Positions 35,328 to 44,992 of a stretch of 64,000 nucleotides of DNA are shown one piece after another. Under the pieces are notes generated by a model, which was not told the DNA's origin, made no database searches, and worked only from the letters and a program-made list of their open reading frames with translations. The DNA is from Oceanicaulis alexandrii DSM 11625 (GTDB taxonomy: Bacteria; Pseudomonadota; Alphaproteobacteria; Caulobacterales; Maricaulaceae). Position numbers and translations under genes: made by a program. Each line of letters starts with the position of its first letter. Within the stretch, counting starts at the first letter, position 1. The stretch lies in assembly GCF_000420265.1 (NCBI RefSeq), contig NZ_ATUP01000001.1, positions 1,302,001 through 1,366,000 of the forward strand. The letters are read 5' to 3'.

Positions 35328-36029
35328 ATGCCCCGCCTGATCGCCCTCCTCACACTTCTGTTCCTCACAGCCTGCGCCAGCGCGCCGGATCGGCGGGCGG
35401 ATCGCGACTGTGCGGTGACGACAGCGGTGCTGAGTCCGATTCTGGGGGCGGCTGCTGAAAGCGGCGACAGCGCCGAGCTGGCGCAGCGCACCGGGCTTTG
35501 GCCCGAAGCGGGCTCTGACCGGTGGGCCTATGTGCGGCAGATGGGATTTTCGCCGACCTGGCGCTCTAGCGCGACAGATCAGGCCCTGCGCAGCGCCTAT
35601 TGGCGAGCCTACAGCCCCCTGCAGCGCGATGTCGGCCTGAGCCAAGCCGAACGCGAAATGCGCGCCTGGGAGGCGGCCTATGAAGAAGTCGGCGATGACC
35701 GGCTCTACGCCGATGCGGCGTTGTGGTCAGCGTTTCTCGCCGACAATCAATCCCGACGCGCCACGCCCTGCGCCCAAGCGCTCGCCGAGCAGTATGGGGC
35801 GGAACGGGTGCGCGCCTCAGCCCCGCGCGCAGCCAAAGCCGTCCGCATCGAACCGAGCCGCCCTGTGTTCAGCGCCAATGGCGACCGCGCCCTGATCGCC
35901 GCGCGCACCGTCTATCCTGAACTGAACCCCGGCGACGGCGCGCGCGTCACCGGCACGGTCTGGCTGCTCAATCCCCGAACCGACGGCAGCTGGCGCGTGA
36001 TCAGCGCCCGGCGCACGGATCTGCAGTAA
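35328..36029 (+). CDS. Putative lipoprotein
   Basis: A 233-residue protein with lipobox LTAC (Cys near residue 16). The mature part is rich in Ala, Arg and Trp; the C-terminal third (VRIEPSRPVFSANGDRALIA ... GSWRVISARRTDLQ) looks like a small beta-rich domain ending in a W-x-V pattern also found in NTF2-like accessory domains, but that is only a resemblance. Follows the secreted protein by 6 bp, so the two form a transcription unit inserted in the rimM-trmD interval. Confidence 0.65.
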   Translation: MPRLIALLTLLFLTACASAPDRRADRDCAVTTAVLSPILGAAAESGDSAELAQRTGLWPEAGSDRWAYVRQMGFSPTWRSSATDQALRSAYWRAYSPLQRDVGLSQAEREMRAWEAAYEEVGDDRLYADAALWSAFLADNQSRRATPCAQALAEQYGAERVRASAPRAAKAVRIEPSRPVFSANGDRALIAARTVYPELNPGDGARVTGTVWLLNPRTDGSWRVISARRTDLQ

Positions 36030-36556
36030 GGCATGGTCTGAAACGCCGCATGGGCCTCCGGATCAAGTCCGAAGGCCGAGAGGGTTCTACTCTACATCTC
36101 GGTCCTCGGGCTTGACCCGGGGACCCATAAACCGCCAGCCCCGCGCGCAAACGCAAGGGTGAGCCAAATGACGGGTGGCGCGGGAGCGGGCCGTTTGAAG
36201 GTGAACGATAAGTCTTGGAAGCCAAACCCGGCTCCCGCGCTGGAGATGTTTTATCGGGATCACCGCGCGGAGACTTCTGCGCTGTCGCGCCGCCGGTGCA
36301 GTCACCGTCTCATCAGACGCCGCTGCCCTGGACCGCTCGGTGATGATCCGCCTTTTCGGCCAGAGCGTGCGTTAAACGCCTTGTCCTCGGGACATCCCGC
36401 CCCTCCCAGCCTGAACGCGCCGGCCGCCCGTCATGGGAGGAACGGATGAGAGTATGGCTCAGCTTTGGGAGGGGGCGGATAAGTTTGCGGCTATCCCTGC
36501 CCCTGACTCCCTTCTCTCCTTGCGTCACAGGGTTTGGCGCCCCATAAGCGCGCGCC
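36030..36556. other. Gene-free spacer with palindromic repeats before trmD
   Basis: Short open frames here have no family features and no ribosome-binding sites. The stretch 36056-36133 (ending CGGGCTTGACCCGGGGACCC) resembles repeat-associated sequence, and GCGCGGGAGC (36178-36187) is perfectly inverted at 36231-36240 (GCTCCCGCGC). A possible promoter TTGCGT-17-CATAAG lies at 36520-36548, with the trmD ATG only 9 bp later, which would give a nearly leaderless mRNA. Confidence 0.5.
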
Positions 36557-37261
36557 ATGACGTTTAACGCTTCGGTTCTCACCCTCTATCCGGACGCTTT
36601 TCCGGGTCCGCTTGGGGTCTCATTGCTCGAGACTGCAAGAAAGAACGGACTCTGGGCGCTTGAGACGGTGGACATCCGGTCGTTTTCCCGTCATAAGCAC
36701 GCCTCCGTTGACGACACGCCGGCTGGCGGCGGCCCAGGAATGGTGCTGCGCCCTGACGTATCGGCGGCGGCGATCGACAGTCTGCCCAGAGAGGGACGGC
36801 CGTTGATCTATCTGACGCCTCGGGGCAAGCCGCTCACTCAAGCCATGGTGCGAGAGTGGTCGGCGGGTCCGGGCGTTATTGTCTTTTGCGGCCGCTTCGA
36901 AGGTCTCGACCAACGGGTCATCGAAGCGCGCGGCATGGACGAGGTGAGTGTCGGCGACGCCGTGCTCGCCGGGGGGGAAGCCCCCGCCATGGTCCTCATC
37001 GAGGCCTGTGTGCGGCTGATCCCCGGCGTGCTTGGCAAGATCGAGAGCACCGAAGACGAGAGTTTTGAGGGTGATCTGCTCGAATACCCCCATTATACGC
37101 GACCGCGTGAATGGGAAGAGCGTGAAATACCCGACGTTTTGCTGTCAGGCGATCATGGCCGGATCGCCCGGTGGCGTAAGGAACAGGCCGAAGATATAAC
37201 GCGACTGCGCCGACCCGATCTCTGGAAGAGATATCAGCGGCGTCAAGGAGAAGAGCCATGA
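36557..37261 (+). CDS. trmD: tRNA (guanine-N1)-methyltransferase
   Basis: Makes m1G37 in tRNAs reading codons that start with C or with G in the third anticodon neighbour, preventing frameshifts. In 234 residues: [13 protein letters not shown] opens the SPOUT fold, [16 protein letters not shown] is the conserved glycine-rich block and [14 protein letters not shown] plus [15 protein letters not shown] the knot region that binds AdoMet. No clear ribosome-binding site precedes the ATG. It overlaps rplS by four bases (ATGA). Confidence 0.95.
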   Translation: MTFNASVLTLYPDAFPGPLGVSLLETARKNGLWALETVDIRSFSRHKHASVDDTPAGGGPGMVLRPDVSAAAIDSLPREGRPLIYLTPRGKPLTQAMVREWSAGPGVIVFCGRFEGLDQRVIEARGMDEVSVGDAVLAGGEAPAMVLIEACVRLIPGVLGKIESTEDESFEGDLLEYPHYTRPREWEEREIPDVLLSGDHGRIARWRKEQAEDITRLRRPDLWKRYQRRQGEEP

Positions 37262-37656
37262 ACCTGATCCAACAGCTCGAGCAGGAAGAAGCCGTCCGCG
37301 TGCTCGGCGACAAGAAAATCCCCGAGTTCTCTCCGGGTGACACGCTGACCGTGAACGTGTGGATCCGCGAAGGCGACCGCCAGCGGGTTCAGCGTTTCGA
37401 AGGCGTCTGCATCGCGCGCTCCGGCGGCGGTCTGAACGAGAACTTCACCGTGCGTAAAATCAGCTTCGGCGAAGGCGTGGAACGCGTCTGGCCGGTGCAC
37501 TCTCCGCTGATCGAGTCCATCGAGATCAAGCGCAAGGGTAAAGTGCGTCGCGCCAAGCTGTATTATCTGCGTGATCGCCGCGGCAAGTCCGCGCGTATCG
37601 CCGAGCGCACCACCGGTCGCGGCATCGAGCCGCGCGGCAAGAAGAAACAAGGCTAA
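37258..37656 (+). CDS. rplS: Large-subunit ribosomal protein bL19
   Basis: A 132-residue bL19 of normal size with [40 protein letters not shown] and [15 protein letters not shown]. Cotranslated with trmD. Ends the cluster and is followed by a strong terminator. Confidence 0.97.
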   Translation: MNLIQQLEQEEAVRVLGDKKIPEFSPGDTLTVNVWIREGDRQRVQRFEGVCIARSGGGLNENFTVRKISFGEGVERVWPVHSPLIESIEIKRKGKVRRAKLYYLRDRRGKSARIAERTTGRGIEPRGKKKQG

Positions 37657-37688
37657 GGCCTTACCCCTCTTCTTGAGCGACAAGATAA

Positions 37689-37722
37689 CGCCCGCCGGAG
37701 CAATCCGGCGGGCGCTTTTTGT
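37689..37722 (+). terminator. Rho-independent terminator of trmD-rplS
   Basis: CGCCCGCCGG (37689-37698) pairs with CCGGCGGGCG (37705-37714), followed by CTTTTTGTT. Confidence 0.85.
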
Positions 37723-37738
37723 TGTGAAGTTTTACGAG

Positions 37739-37880
37739 GCCCTGCGGGCTTTTGATCCTCGCTTCGCTGCGGGCGCGCTTTGCGCTTGCGGCCCTGACGG
37801 GCTGTTTGTTTCTCAAGCCCTGCGGGCTGTTATCCTCGCTGACGCTGCGAACGGCCTTTGGCCTTGCGGCCCTGACGGGC
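37739..37880. repeat. Two-copy tandem repeat downstream of rplS
   Basis: Two 64-bp units, 37739-37802 and 37817-37880, begin with GCCCTGCGGGCT and end with TTGCGGCCCTGACGGGC. Period is 78 bp with a 14-bp linker; the central parts differ by substitutions. Each unit can fold (GCCCTGCGGGC). Confidence 0.7.
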
Positions 37881-37913
37881 CGGGGCGCAGAGCCTGGACC
37901 TGCTTCAGATCAG

Positions 37914-38936
37914 CTATTCGTTCGCCATCTCTTCGCGCACCGCGACCGCCGTTGCGGGGAAGTCGGTGAAGACGCCGTCGACACCGACTGAATACAGCGC
38001 ACGCAACTCGTCCTGCACGGTGTCGCCGGTCAGCGGCTCGCGATCATCGCGCACGGTCCACACATGGACCTCAAGCCCCAGATCATGCGCCTGCTCGACA
38101 AAGCCCGTGCTGTCGCCCGTCGGCGTGAGCAACAGGGTTTTGTAGGCGCCAATGCCGTCCGCGAACTGGGCGATCTCCTCCAGGCTCAGCCCGCCGGCGT
38201 TTGCGCCCTCCGCATCCGGACCCGCATACAGCATGGCGAGCGGAAGCTCTGACACAGCGTTGAGGCGCTGCAGGAACGGGGCGTCAAAGGACTGGATGAC
38301 CACCGGCGCATCCGCCCGGTTCAGATCATGCGCCTCGAGCGCCGCCAGCAATGCCGGGAGCGGATCAAGACCCATCGCCGTGAATTCCGCCGGCAGTTTC
38401 ACCTCGGGCTCAATGGCGATCTCGCAGGCGCAACGCTCTTGCTCGGCGGCCACAAAGTCCAGGAAATCCTCAAACGTCATAACCGGGTATTGTCCGTTAT
38501 AGGACTGGTCGCGATCGTCCATGGTCTGGCTTGCCGTCAGGGTGCGGAGCTCCGCTGCGGTGAAGGTCGGAACCCACCAATCCTCGCGCCCCAGGATCAC
38601 GCTGCGGCGATCCGCGAATTCAGGCCGATTGGCGATATCGGTGGAGTGCGACAGATACGGATCATGGCGCACGATCAGAACGCCGTCCGACGACATGACC
38701 AGATCCGGCTCGATCACATCCGCGCCCTGTTCAAGCGCCAGCTGATAGGCGGCCTGGCTGTGTTCAGGACGCAAACCCGACGCGCCGCGATGGGCGATCA
38801 CCTGCGGGGGCTGACCGTCCAGCGTGGTCCAGGCTGAGGTTCCAGCTTCCGGCCCGGCGCCCGTCTGCGGCGCATCCGATTGGGAACAGGCGCTCGCCAG
38901 CAGCGGCGCGATCACAAGAGCGGCAATACGGTTCAT
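37914..38936 (-). CDS. Glycerophosphodiester phosphodiesterase, lipoprotein
   Basis: Hydrolyses glycerophosphodiesters to glycerol 3-phosphate and an alcohol. The ATG at 38936 lies six bases after GAGGGG; an ATG at 38942 touches the site and is less likely. Lipobox LLASAC (about residues 12-17) anchors it in the envelope. QVIAHRGASGLRPEHS has the catalytic His-Arg, ADVIEPDLVMSSDGVLIVRH the metal-binding Glu-x-Asp and second His, and GVDGVFTDFP the family end. 340 residues, similar to periplasmic GlpQ. Confidence 0.9.
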   Translation of the reverse strand: MNRIAALVIAPLLASACSQSDAPQTGAGPEAGTSAWTTLDGQPPQVIAHRGASGLRPEHSQAAYQLALEQGADVIEPDLVMSSDGVLIVRHDPYLSHSTDIANRPEFADRRSVILGREDWWVPTFTAAELRTLTASQTMDDRDQSYNGQYPVMTFEDFLDFVAAEQERCACEIAIEPEVKLPAEFTAMGLDPLPALLAALEAHDLNRADAPVVIQSFDAPFLQRLNAVSELPLAMLYAGPDAEGANAGGLSLEEIAQFADGIGAYKTLLLTPTGDSTGFVEQAHDLGLEVHVWTVRDDREPLTGDTVQDELRALYSVGVDGVFTDFPATAVAVREEMANE

Positions 38937-39020
38937 GGTCATCCCCTCGCCATGTCCAACACAGGAGGCGGACTGTAATCCGCGCCGCACAAATTCAGAG
39001 TGATGTTTTCGTGACGGCGC

Positions 39021-39230
39021 TTAGCCGCGCACGCCGCGCCCTGTGGGGTCAATCGGGTCATCGGCCGGGCCCGGTCCGCCGGGCTCTGACGGCGCGCAAT
39101 AGGGCCAGCTGCCTGAATTGGGGCCCTGGCCCGTACACACGGAATCGCCTTCCGGGATCATGGCGCAGCCCGAAACGGCCAGCAGAACGGCCAGCGACGC
39201 GCTCAGACTCACAAGACGGCGAATAGACAT
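39021..39230 (-). CDS. Small lipoprotein
   Basis: A 69-residue protein from the ATG at 39230, preceded by GGAGGGG. The signal peptide ends in the lipobox AVSGC (Cys near 22), and the short mature part is Gly/Pro-rich with two more cysteines. A small envelope lipoprotein of unknown role; it starts 151 bp from the divergent PBP gene. Confidence 0.65.
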   Translation of the reverse strand: MSIRRLVSLSASLAVLLAVSGCAMIPEGDSVCTGQGPNSGSWPYCAPSEPGGPGPADDPIDPTGRGVRG

Positions 39231-39381
39231 GATGAAACCCCTCCACGCCCGGCCTGATCCGGGCATGACAAGCTTCCCCCGCCTTCCAAGCAGACGCAAC
39301 CCGGCCCTCGCGCTTTTATAGTTCACGCAGCCTTAACGCCGCATCGGGCATCAAGGCGGGGTCTCAAGTCTGGACGCTGTC

Positions 39382-41361
39382 ATGGCTCGCACACACCGCC
39401 CCGCCCGATCCCGCAAAGGCCGCATGCCGGTCTGGTTGCGCGTGCTCGCCATACTGGTGATCGCCGGCGGATTGCTGACCACAGGCGTCGTCGTGCATCT
39501 GGCGCGCACCCTGCCCGATCTCAGCGCCATAGAACCCGCGCCGCACACGGGTGAAACCGTTCTGCTGGATCGCGATGGCCGCACCATTGCGCGCCGGGGT
39601 CAGTCCACCAGCGCCGTGATCACCGCCGACGCCTTGCCGCAAAACCTCGCTGACGCGGTGCTGGCGGTCGAGGACCGGCGCTTTTACAGCCATTTCGGCA
39701 TAGACCTGATCGGCACGGCGCGCGCCCTTATGGCCAATATCCGCGCAGGCCGCGTGGTTCAGGGCGGCTCCACCATCACCCAGCAATTGGCCAAGAACCT
39801 GTTTCTCAGCTCCGAGCGCACCTATGAGCGCAAGGCGCAGGAAGTGCTGCTGGCGCTCTGGCTGGAGCATCGTTTCACCAAGGACGAAATCCTCGCCCTC
39901 TATCTCAACCGCGTCTATTTCGGCGCTGGCGCCTGGGGGGCGGAGGCTGCATCCCGGCGTTACTTCAGCAAGCCCGCCGACGATCTGAGCATTGGCGAAG
40001 CCGCCTTGCTGGCCGGGCTTCTGAAAGCGCCGTCCCGGTACGCGCCGACCAACGATTCCCGACGCGCATCGGTGCGCGCCACGGTGGTTCTGGATCTGAT
40101 GTACGCCACTGGACGGATCAGCCAGAGCGAACGCATCGACGCCGCCTCCACCCCGATCCGGGTCTCGCGCGGCAGCTCCAGCCCCGGCGCGGGCTGGTTC
40201 GCCGACTGGGTGATGACCCAGGTGCGCGAGCTGGCGCCGGGGCATCAGGGCGATCTGATCGTCCGCACCACGCTGGATGTAGACGCCCAGCGCGCCGCTG
40301 AAACCGCGTTGACGCAAGGGCTTGAAAACCCCGATTGGGCCCGCGGCGCAAGTGAAGGCGCGCTGATCGCGCTTGATAGCCAGGGCGGGGTGCGCGCCAT
40401 GGTGGGCGGGCATGATTATGCGCAAGCGCCGTTCAATCGCGCCGTGAACGCCCGGCGTCAGCCCGGCTCCGCCTTTAAACCCTTTGTCTACGCCGCCGCC
40501 TTTGAAGGCGGTCTGAGCCCCGAAGACGTCTTTGTCGATGCGCCCATCTCCTATGGCGACTGGGCGCCCCAGAACTATGGCGATCGCTATGAAGGCGAGA
40601 TGAGCCTCGAGCGCGCCTTCGCCCGCTCGTCCAACGCCGTCGCCGTGCAGGTGGCTGAAGCCACGGGGCGGGGCTGGGTGATGCGCACCGCGCGCCGCAT
40701 GGGCATTCACAGCCCGCTTGAAAACACCCACGCCCTGTCGCTGGGCGCGTATGAAGTCACGCCGCTGGAGCTGGGCCAGGCCTATCTGCCCTTCATGAAT
40801 GGCGGCCGCAGCGCCGACGCCTATGCGATTTTATCGGTGCGCACGGCTGAGGGCGACATCCTGTTCGAGCATCAACCCCAGCAGGGCGAGAGGGTGCTGG
40901 CGGATCGTATTTTACGACAGATGGATCAGCTGTTTGACGCCGCAGTCAGCTATGGCACCGCCCGCAGCGCCCGTGTGGACGGACGGCTTGTGCGCGGCAA
41001 GACCGGCACCACCAACGACAATCGCGACGCCTGGTTCGCCGGCTGGATGGATGGACTGACCGCGGTCGTCTGGATGGGCAATGACGATTATTCCGCCACG
41101 ACGGACGCCGTGGGCGGCGCCGGACCCGCCCGGGTTTTCGCCGCCTTCATGAGCGCCGCGCCCGTGCCGCCGCGGGGGCTGGACGCCGTGCTGGCGGATG
41201 CGCCGCGCCGTGATGACCCCATCGCCAACCTGCTCAGCCCGCCTGTGCAAACCCAGCCGACAGGAGACGCCGCACCTCAGCCAGACGAGGCGGAAGAAAC
41301 GCCGTCTGAAGATGGTGACCCGATTGCGGACCTGTTGGGCCGTCTGGGCGGCGCACAATAA
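39382..41361 (+). CDS. Class A penicillin-binding protein (PBP1-type)
   Basis: Bifunctional peptidoglycan synthase of 659 residues. One N-terminal transmembrane helix (about 17-38) is followed by the glycosyltransferase domain: AVEDRRFYSHFGID with catalytic Glu97, GGSTITQQLAKNLF and the RKAQEVLLALWLEHRFTKDE block. The transpeptidase domain has SAFKP with nucleophile Ser363, SSN, and KTGTT (540-544). A disordered acidic C-terminal tail follows. It is shorter than PBP1A of E. coli and lacks its extra domain. The small-lipoprotein gene lies divergent upstream. Confidence 0.92.
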   Translation: MARTHRPARSRKGRMPVWLRVLAILVIAGGLLTTGVVVHLARTLPDLSAIEPAPHTGETVLLDRDGRTIARRGQSTSAVITADALPQNLADAVLAVEDRRFYSHFGIDLIGTARALMANIRAGRVVQGGSTITQQLAKNLFLSSERTYERKAQEVLLALWLEHRFTKDEILALYLNRVYFGAGAWGAEAASRRYFSKPADDLSIGEAALLAGLLKAPSRYAPTNDSRRASVRATVVLDLMYATGRISQSERIDAASTPIRVSRGSSSPGAGWFADWVMTQVRELAPGHQGDLIVRTTLDVDAQRAAETALTQGLENPDWARGASEGALIALDSQGGVRAMVGGHDYAQAPFNRAVNARRQPGSAFKPFVYAAAFEGGLSPEDVFVDAPISYGDWAPQNYGDRYEGEMSLERAFARSSNAVAVQVAEATGRGWVMRTARRMGIHSPLENTHALSLGAYEVTPLELGQAYLPFMNGGRSADAYAILSVRTAEGDILFEHQPQQGERVLADRILRQMDQLFDAAVSYGTARSARVDGRLVRGKTGTTNDNRDAWFAGWMDGLTAVVWMGNDDYSATTDAVGGAGPARVFAAFMSAAPVPPRGLDAVLADAPRRDDPIANLLSPPVQTQPTGDAAPQPDEAEETPSEDGDPIADLLGRLGGAQ

Positions 41362-41461
41362 TCCTCTGACGCTCCCACCTGACACGGCCATCAACGTCTC
41401 TGGGTTTGCGCCGGGTCTTGCGATAGGCTCGCCGGACCAAAGCTTCGCCAAAGGATGGATC

Positions 41462-42991
41462 ATGGCCCTACAGACCCACCGCGCCCCGCTCGCTGTCGTG
41501 CTCGCTCTGGGATTGGGCCTCGCGGCCTGCGCTCCCGAGGCGGGTCAGGGCGACCGCGCTGAAACGCGTACGCGCCCCGTCAGCGAAGCCCAGGCCCAGT
41601 CCGCGCTGGCCGATTTCGGGCTCGAGGAGCAAGGTCGCGCCAGCTGGTCCGAACGCCGGTTTGAACGCGGCGCCTACATCTTCACAGATTTCGCCATGAC
41701 GCTGGAAGATGGCCGCCTGACGGCGAGCGAACTGATTTTGACCGGTCCGCAAAGGCTGGAAGACCAGCCCTTTTTCACCGCCCTGGAACTGCAAAACGCC
41801 GTGATCGAAGCGCCTGACGGCGAACTGAGCACTCACGTTCTGAGCTTGGTCGAACCGTCTGAAACTCTGGCGCGCAAGATCGCAGACCTGCTCCGCGGTG
41901 AGGACAGCCTTGGGGATCTGGACGAAGACCGCTCGGGGTTCGGCTTCGCCCGGTTCGAAATGGCCGAACTGGCGATGCAATTTGAAGATACGCCGTCCAG
42001 CGCGTTGTCCCTGACGCTTGGAGCGGTGGTGCTTGAAGGCTTTGAAGAGGGTGAAACCCTGCAAACGGGTCAGCTGAGCGCGCTGACGCTGGATGGTCGT
42101 GACGAACAAGGCGGCCCCCTGTCCCTGCGCCTGGGCGAGATGCAGGTTTCGGGCGTGAAACTGGACGGTCTTGATGAGGGCTCGCCCTTCGGCGCCAGCC
42201 TGATGTCGCCCGATCAGGCTCCTTATGAGACGCTGACCCTGAATGATCTGCTGGTTTCAGTGGGCGGGATCGCCATCACCCTGCCCGAATTGACCGCCAG
42301 CGTGGAGTCGCTGGGAAGCGGCGTGTTGTCCTCGCAGTTGAACCTGCCTTCACTGACCCTGAGCCCGGCCCCCGGTCATCCGCAAAGCGCTGATATCGTC
42401 CGTAGCTTTGACATGCTGGGCTATGATCAGCTTGAGCTTAGCGCGTCAGGGGAAAGCCGTTACGACCCTGAGACGGACCGCGCCTGGACGGAAGACGAAA
42501 ATATCATTCGCCTCGTGGACGGCCTCACCCTCAGCTTTGAGCAGGACGTGTCGGGCCTGAGCGCCTATGCGGAACAAGCCGAGGGTCTGACGGCTGACAA
42601 ACCCGGCGCGACGCCGGATCCCGCTCAACTGATGGCGCCCTTGATGATCCATCGATTCAGGCTGCAGCTGACTGACGAATCCCTGATGGAGCGCATCACC
42701 AGCCAGATCGCCCAGAGCTCCGGCGTCAGCGAGCAACAGGCCCGCGTTCAGCTTGGCGCGATGTCACGGATGGGACTGGCGTTCGCAGGCGCGCAACTGC
42801 CCGCGGGTCTTGTGGATCAGGCTGGACCGGCGCTGGACCGCTTCATCAGCTCGGGCGGCGTGCTGACCCTTGAAATGAACCCCGAAGCCCCCGTGTCCGC
42901 GGCGGCGTTCGCGGCGTATCCGGCTCCGGATGCGCAGACCCTGGGTTTGCGCATCACCCATGAGGGCGGCGACGCGCCGGCTCCGAAATAA
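41462..42991 (+). CDS. Large lipoprotein of unknown function
   Basis: A 509-residue protein from the ATG at 41462, with AAAGGATGG before it. The signal peptide ends in lipobox LGLAAC (about residues 18-23). The mature part has repeated beta-rich segments such as LTLGAVVLEGFEEGE, LSLRLGEMQVSGVKL and LNLPSLTLSPAPG, so it may form a long beta structure on the envelope. No family recognised. It follows the PBP gene by 100 bp. Confidence 0.65.
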   Translation: MALQTHRAPLAVVLALGLGLAACAPEAGQGDRAETRTRPVSEAQAQSALADFGLEEQGRASWSERRFERGAYIFTDFAMTLEDGRLTASELILTGPQRLEDQPFFTALELQNAVIEAPDGELSTHVLSLVEPSETLARKIADLLRGEDSLGDLDEDRSGFGFARFEMAELAMQFEDTPSSALSLTLGAVVLEGFEEGETLQTGQLSALTLDGRDEQGGPLSLRLGEMQVSGVKLDGLDEGSPFGASLMSPDQAPYETLTLNDLLVSVGGIAITLPELTASVESLGSGVLSSQLNLPSLTLSPAPGHPQSADIVRSFDMLGYDQLELSASGESRYDPETDRAWTEDENIIRLVDGLTLSFEQDVSGLSAYAEQAEGLTADKPGATPDPAQLMAPLMIHRFRLQLTDESLMERITSQIAQSSGVSEQQARVQLGAMSRMGLAFAGAQLPAGLVDQAGPALDRFISSGGVLTLEMNPEAPVSAAAFAAYPAPDAQTLGLRITHEGGDAPAPK

Positions 42992-43012
42992 CCTCAGGCG
43001 GACAAAGGGGCG

Positions 43013-44281
43013 TTACGCCCCTTTGTCATGCTCGGCCATGAAGGCTTTCATTTTCGGCGCGATCTCTTCGCGGAACCGGCGGCCATTGAAGACGCCGTAA
43101 TGACCGACGCCGGGCTGGACATGGTCCAGACGCAGCGATTCAGGCAGGTTCGAGCACAGGGTGTGCGCCGCCTGGGTCTGGCCGATGCCGGAAATATCGT
43201 CGTTCTCGCCCTCGACCGTCAGAAGCGCGACATCGGTGATCGTTTCCGGTCGCACCAGACGCTCGCCCACATGCATCTCACCCCGCGCCAGCGTATGCGC
43301 CTGGAAGACCTCGTGGATGGTCTGAAGGTAGAATTCCTCGGTCAGGTCCATCACGGACAGGTATTCATCATAGAACTGACGATGACGGTCGGCGCTGTCG
43401 CCGTCGCCCTCCACCATGTGTTGGAAGAAGTCCCAATGGGCGTCCACATGGCGTTCGAAATTCATGTTGATGAAGCCGGTCAGCTGCAGGAAGCCCGGAT
43501 ACACCCGGCGCATCGCGCCCGGATACACGGCCGGCACCGTCTGGATCAGATTGTCCCGGAACCATTCATACGGACGCTCTTCAGCCAGTTTATTGGGCAC
43601 GGTGGGGGATTTTCGCGCATCAATGGGCGAGCCCATGAAGGTCATCGAGGACGGACGTTTCGGGTCCTCATCCTCAGCCATCAGCGCAATCGCCGCCAGG
43701 GTCGGCGGGCCAGGCTGACAGACCGCCACCACATGGGGGTTGTCGCCCAGCGCCGTGATCATCTCGCGCACATAGAGCACGTAATCACCGAGATCGAAGC
43801 GTCCGTCATTGACCGCAACCCTGCGCGCATCCGTCCAGTCGGTGATGTAGACCTCGTGATCAGGCAAAAAGGCCTCGACCGTGCCGCGCAGCAAGGTCGC
43901 GTGATGGCCCGACATGGGCGCCACGATCAGGACGGAGCGATCCTTGAGTTCTGTCACCTTCACGCCGCGCGCCTTCGCGAGCGCCGCCCGGTCGCGCTTA
44001 AAATGAAGCAGCGAACAAAACGGTTTGCTCCAGACGGTGTCGGTCACGACGTCCACAGGCTGGTCATTGACCAGAACCGGGCTCAGCTCCCATTCGGGCT
44101 TGCCGTAATAGCGCGTCAGGCTTTCAAACAGGTCCGCAGCGGCGGCCGTGGTGCGGCCCGCCAGGGTGTCGAAGGCCGGATGGAGCGGAGAGCGCAGCGA
44201 CTGCCGGGTCATATTGGCGGCGGCGCGCCAGGGCATCATCGCCGCCCGGCTCATTTCCAGAAAAGAGTAAAGCATAGCCAT
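43013..44281 (-). CDS. phaZ: Intracellular polyhydroxyalkanoate depolymerase
   Basis: Mobilises stored PHB granules. The 422-residue protein matches the PhaZ1-type: the nucleophile is Cys188 in VAVCQPGPPTLAAIAL, typical of this family instead of a lipase Ser, with SVLIVAPMSGHHATLLRG near the N-terminal core and DHVQPGVGHYGVFNGRRF supplying the catalytic His. No signal peptide. PHA synthase genes are not in the window. Convergent with the large lipoprotein gene. Confidence 0.93.
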   Translation of the reverse strand: MAMLYSFLEMSRAAMMPWRAAANMTRQSLRSPLHPAFDTLAGRTTAAAADLFESLTRYYGKPEWELSPVLVNDQPVDVVTDTVWSKPFCSLLHFKRDRAALAKARGVKVTELKDRSVLIVAPMSGHHATLLRGTVEAFLPDHEVYITDWTDARRVAVNDGRFDLGDYVLYVREMITALGDNPHVVAVCQPGPPTLAAIALMAEDEDPKRPSSMTFMGSPIDARKSPTVPNKLAEERPYEWFRDNLIQTVPAVYPGAMRRVYPGFLQLTGFINMNFERHVDAHWDFFQHMVEGDGDSADRHRQFYDEYLSVMDLTEEFYLQTIHEVFQAHTLARGEMHVGERLVRPETITDVALLTVEGENDDISGIGQTQAAHTLCSNLPESLRLDHVQPGVGHYGVFNGRRFREEIAPKMKAFMAEHDKGA

Positions 44282-44335
44282 TATCCTCCACGCCGGGAGC
44301 TCGGCAGAGCCCGCAGCGTTGTCAGCTCATCGCAA

Positions 44336-44992
44336 TTATGCCGGGTTATTCTCTAAAAACTGTTGAAGTCGTGACGCGATCTGATCCGGCGTCGCTTGAT
44401 GTGGAAAGACTTCAACAAATTCTCCCTCGCGCCCCATCAAGTAGATGAGCGAGGAATGGTCCATGGTGTACTCCGCCAGCGTGCCGTCATCTTCCACACG
44501 GCGATAATAAACGCGGTAGGCGCGCGCCGCTTCACGGACCTGGTCTTCACTGCCGGTCAACCCCGTCAACCCTTCGGGAAAGGCGGGCGAATCCACGTAG
44601 GAGGCCAGCGCTTCAGGCGTATCGCGTTCGGGATCGACGGTAATCAGAAGCGGTTGAAACTGCGCCCGCTGCGCCTCTGGCAAACGGTCCAGCGCCGCCG
44701 CCATGACCTGCAGCGAGGTCGGACAGATGTCCGGGCAATAGGTGAAGCCAAAATAGATCAGCATCGGGCGACCGGCGAAATCGGCGTCGGTCACGGTCTG
44801 TCCGGTCTGGTCGACCAGGGTGAACGCGCCGCCGATATCCGCTTCCCCAGACATGCGCACGGGCGCTGCGCCCGGCGACCCGGATCGCGCCGGGTTCTGG
44901 CCTGAGAGCGTCAAAAGAAGAATCGCAGCCAGCCCGGCCAGAACAGCGGCGATCACCGGGAAAAGCCAGATCGGTCGATTTTTCAAGTCCAT
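44336..44992 (-). CDS. senC: SCO1/SenC/PrrC-family copper chaperone
   Basis: A 218-residue membrane-anchored thioredoxin-fold protein. One transmembrane helix (about 8-28) is followed by the SCO domain with FGFTYCPDICPTSLQ (Cys86, Cys90) and the third copper ligand His179 in TMDHSSLIYLMG. It delivers copper to cytochrome oxidase CuA and can affect RegBA signalling. Divergent from regB across 247 bp, so together they form the regB-senC-regA gene set of photosynthetic and related alphaproteobacteria in altered orientation. Confidence 0.9.
   Translation of the reverse strand: MDLKNRPIWLFPVIAAVLAGLAAILLLTLSGQNPARSGSPGAAPVRMSGEADIGGAFTLVDQTGQTVTDADFAGRPMLIYFGFTYCPDICPTSLQVMAAALDRLPEAQRAQFQPLLITVDPERDTPEALASYVDSPAFPEGLTGLTGSEDQVREAARAYRVYYRRVEDDGTLAEYTMDHSSLIYLMGREGEFVEVFPHQATPDQIASRLQQFLENNPA

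Noticed and set aside
36159-36449. A 96-codon open frame between the lipoprotein gene and trmD
   Set aside because: Low-complexity Arg/Pro-rich, overlaps an inverted repeat and lacks a ribosome-binding site.
37739-37880. CRISPR-like array
   Set aside because: Only two units, 64 bp each, diverged in the middle and with a 14-bp linker; not a CRISPR pattern, and no cas genes are present.
43028-44356. A 442-codon open frame on the plus strand opposite phaZ
   Set aside because: Antisense shadow; phaZ on the minus strand has clear family motifs.
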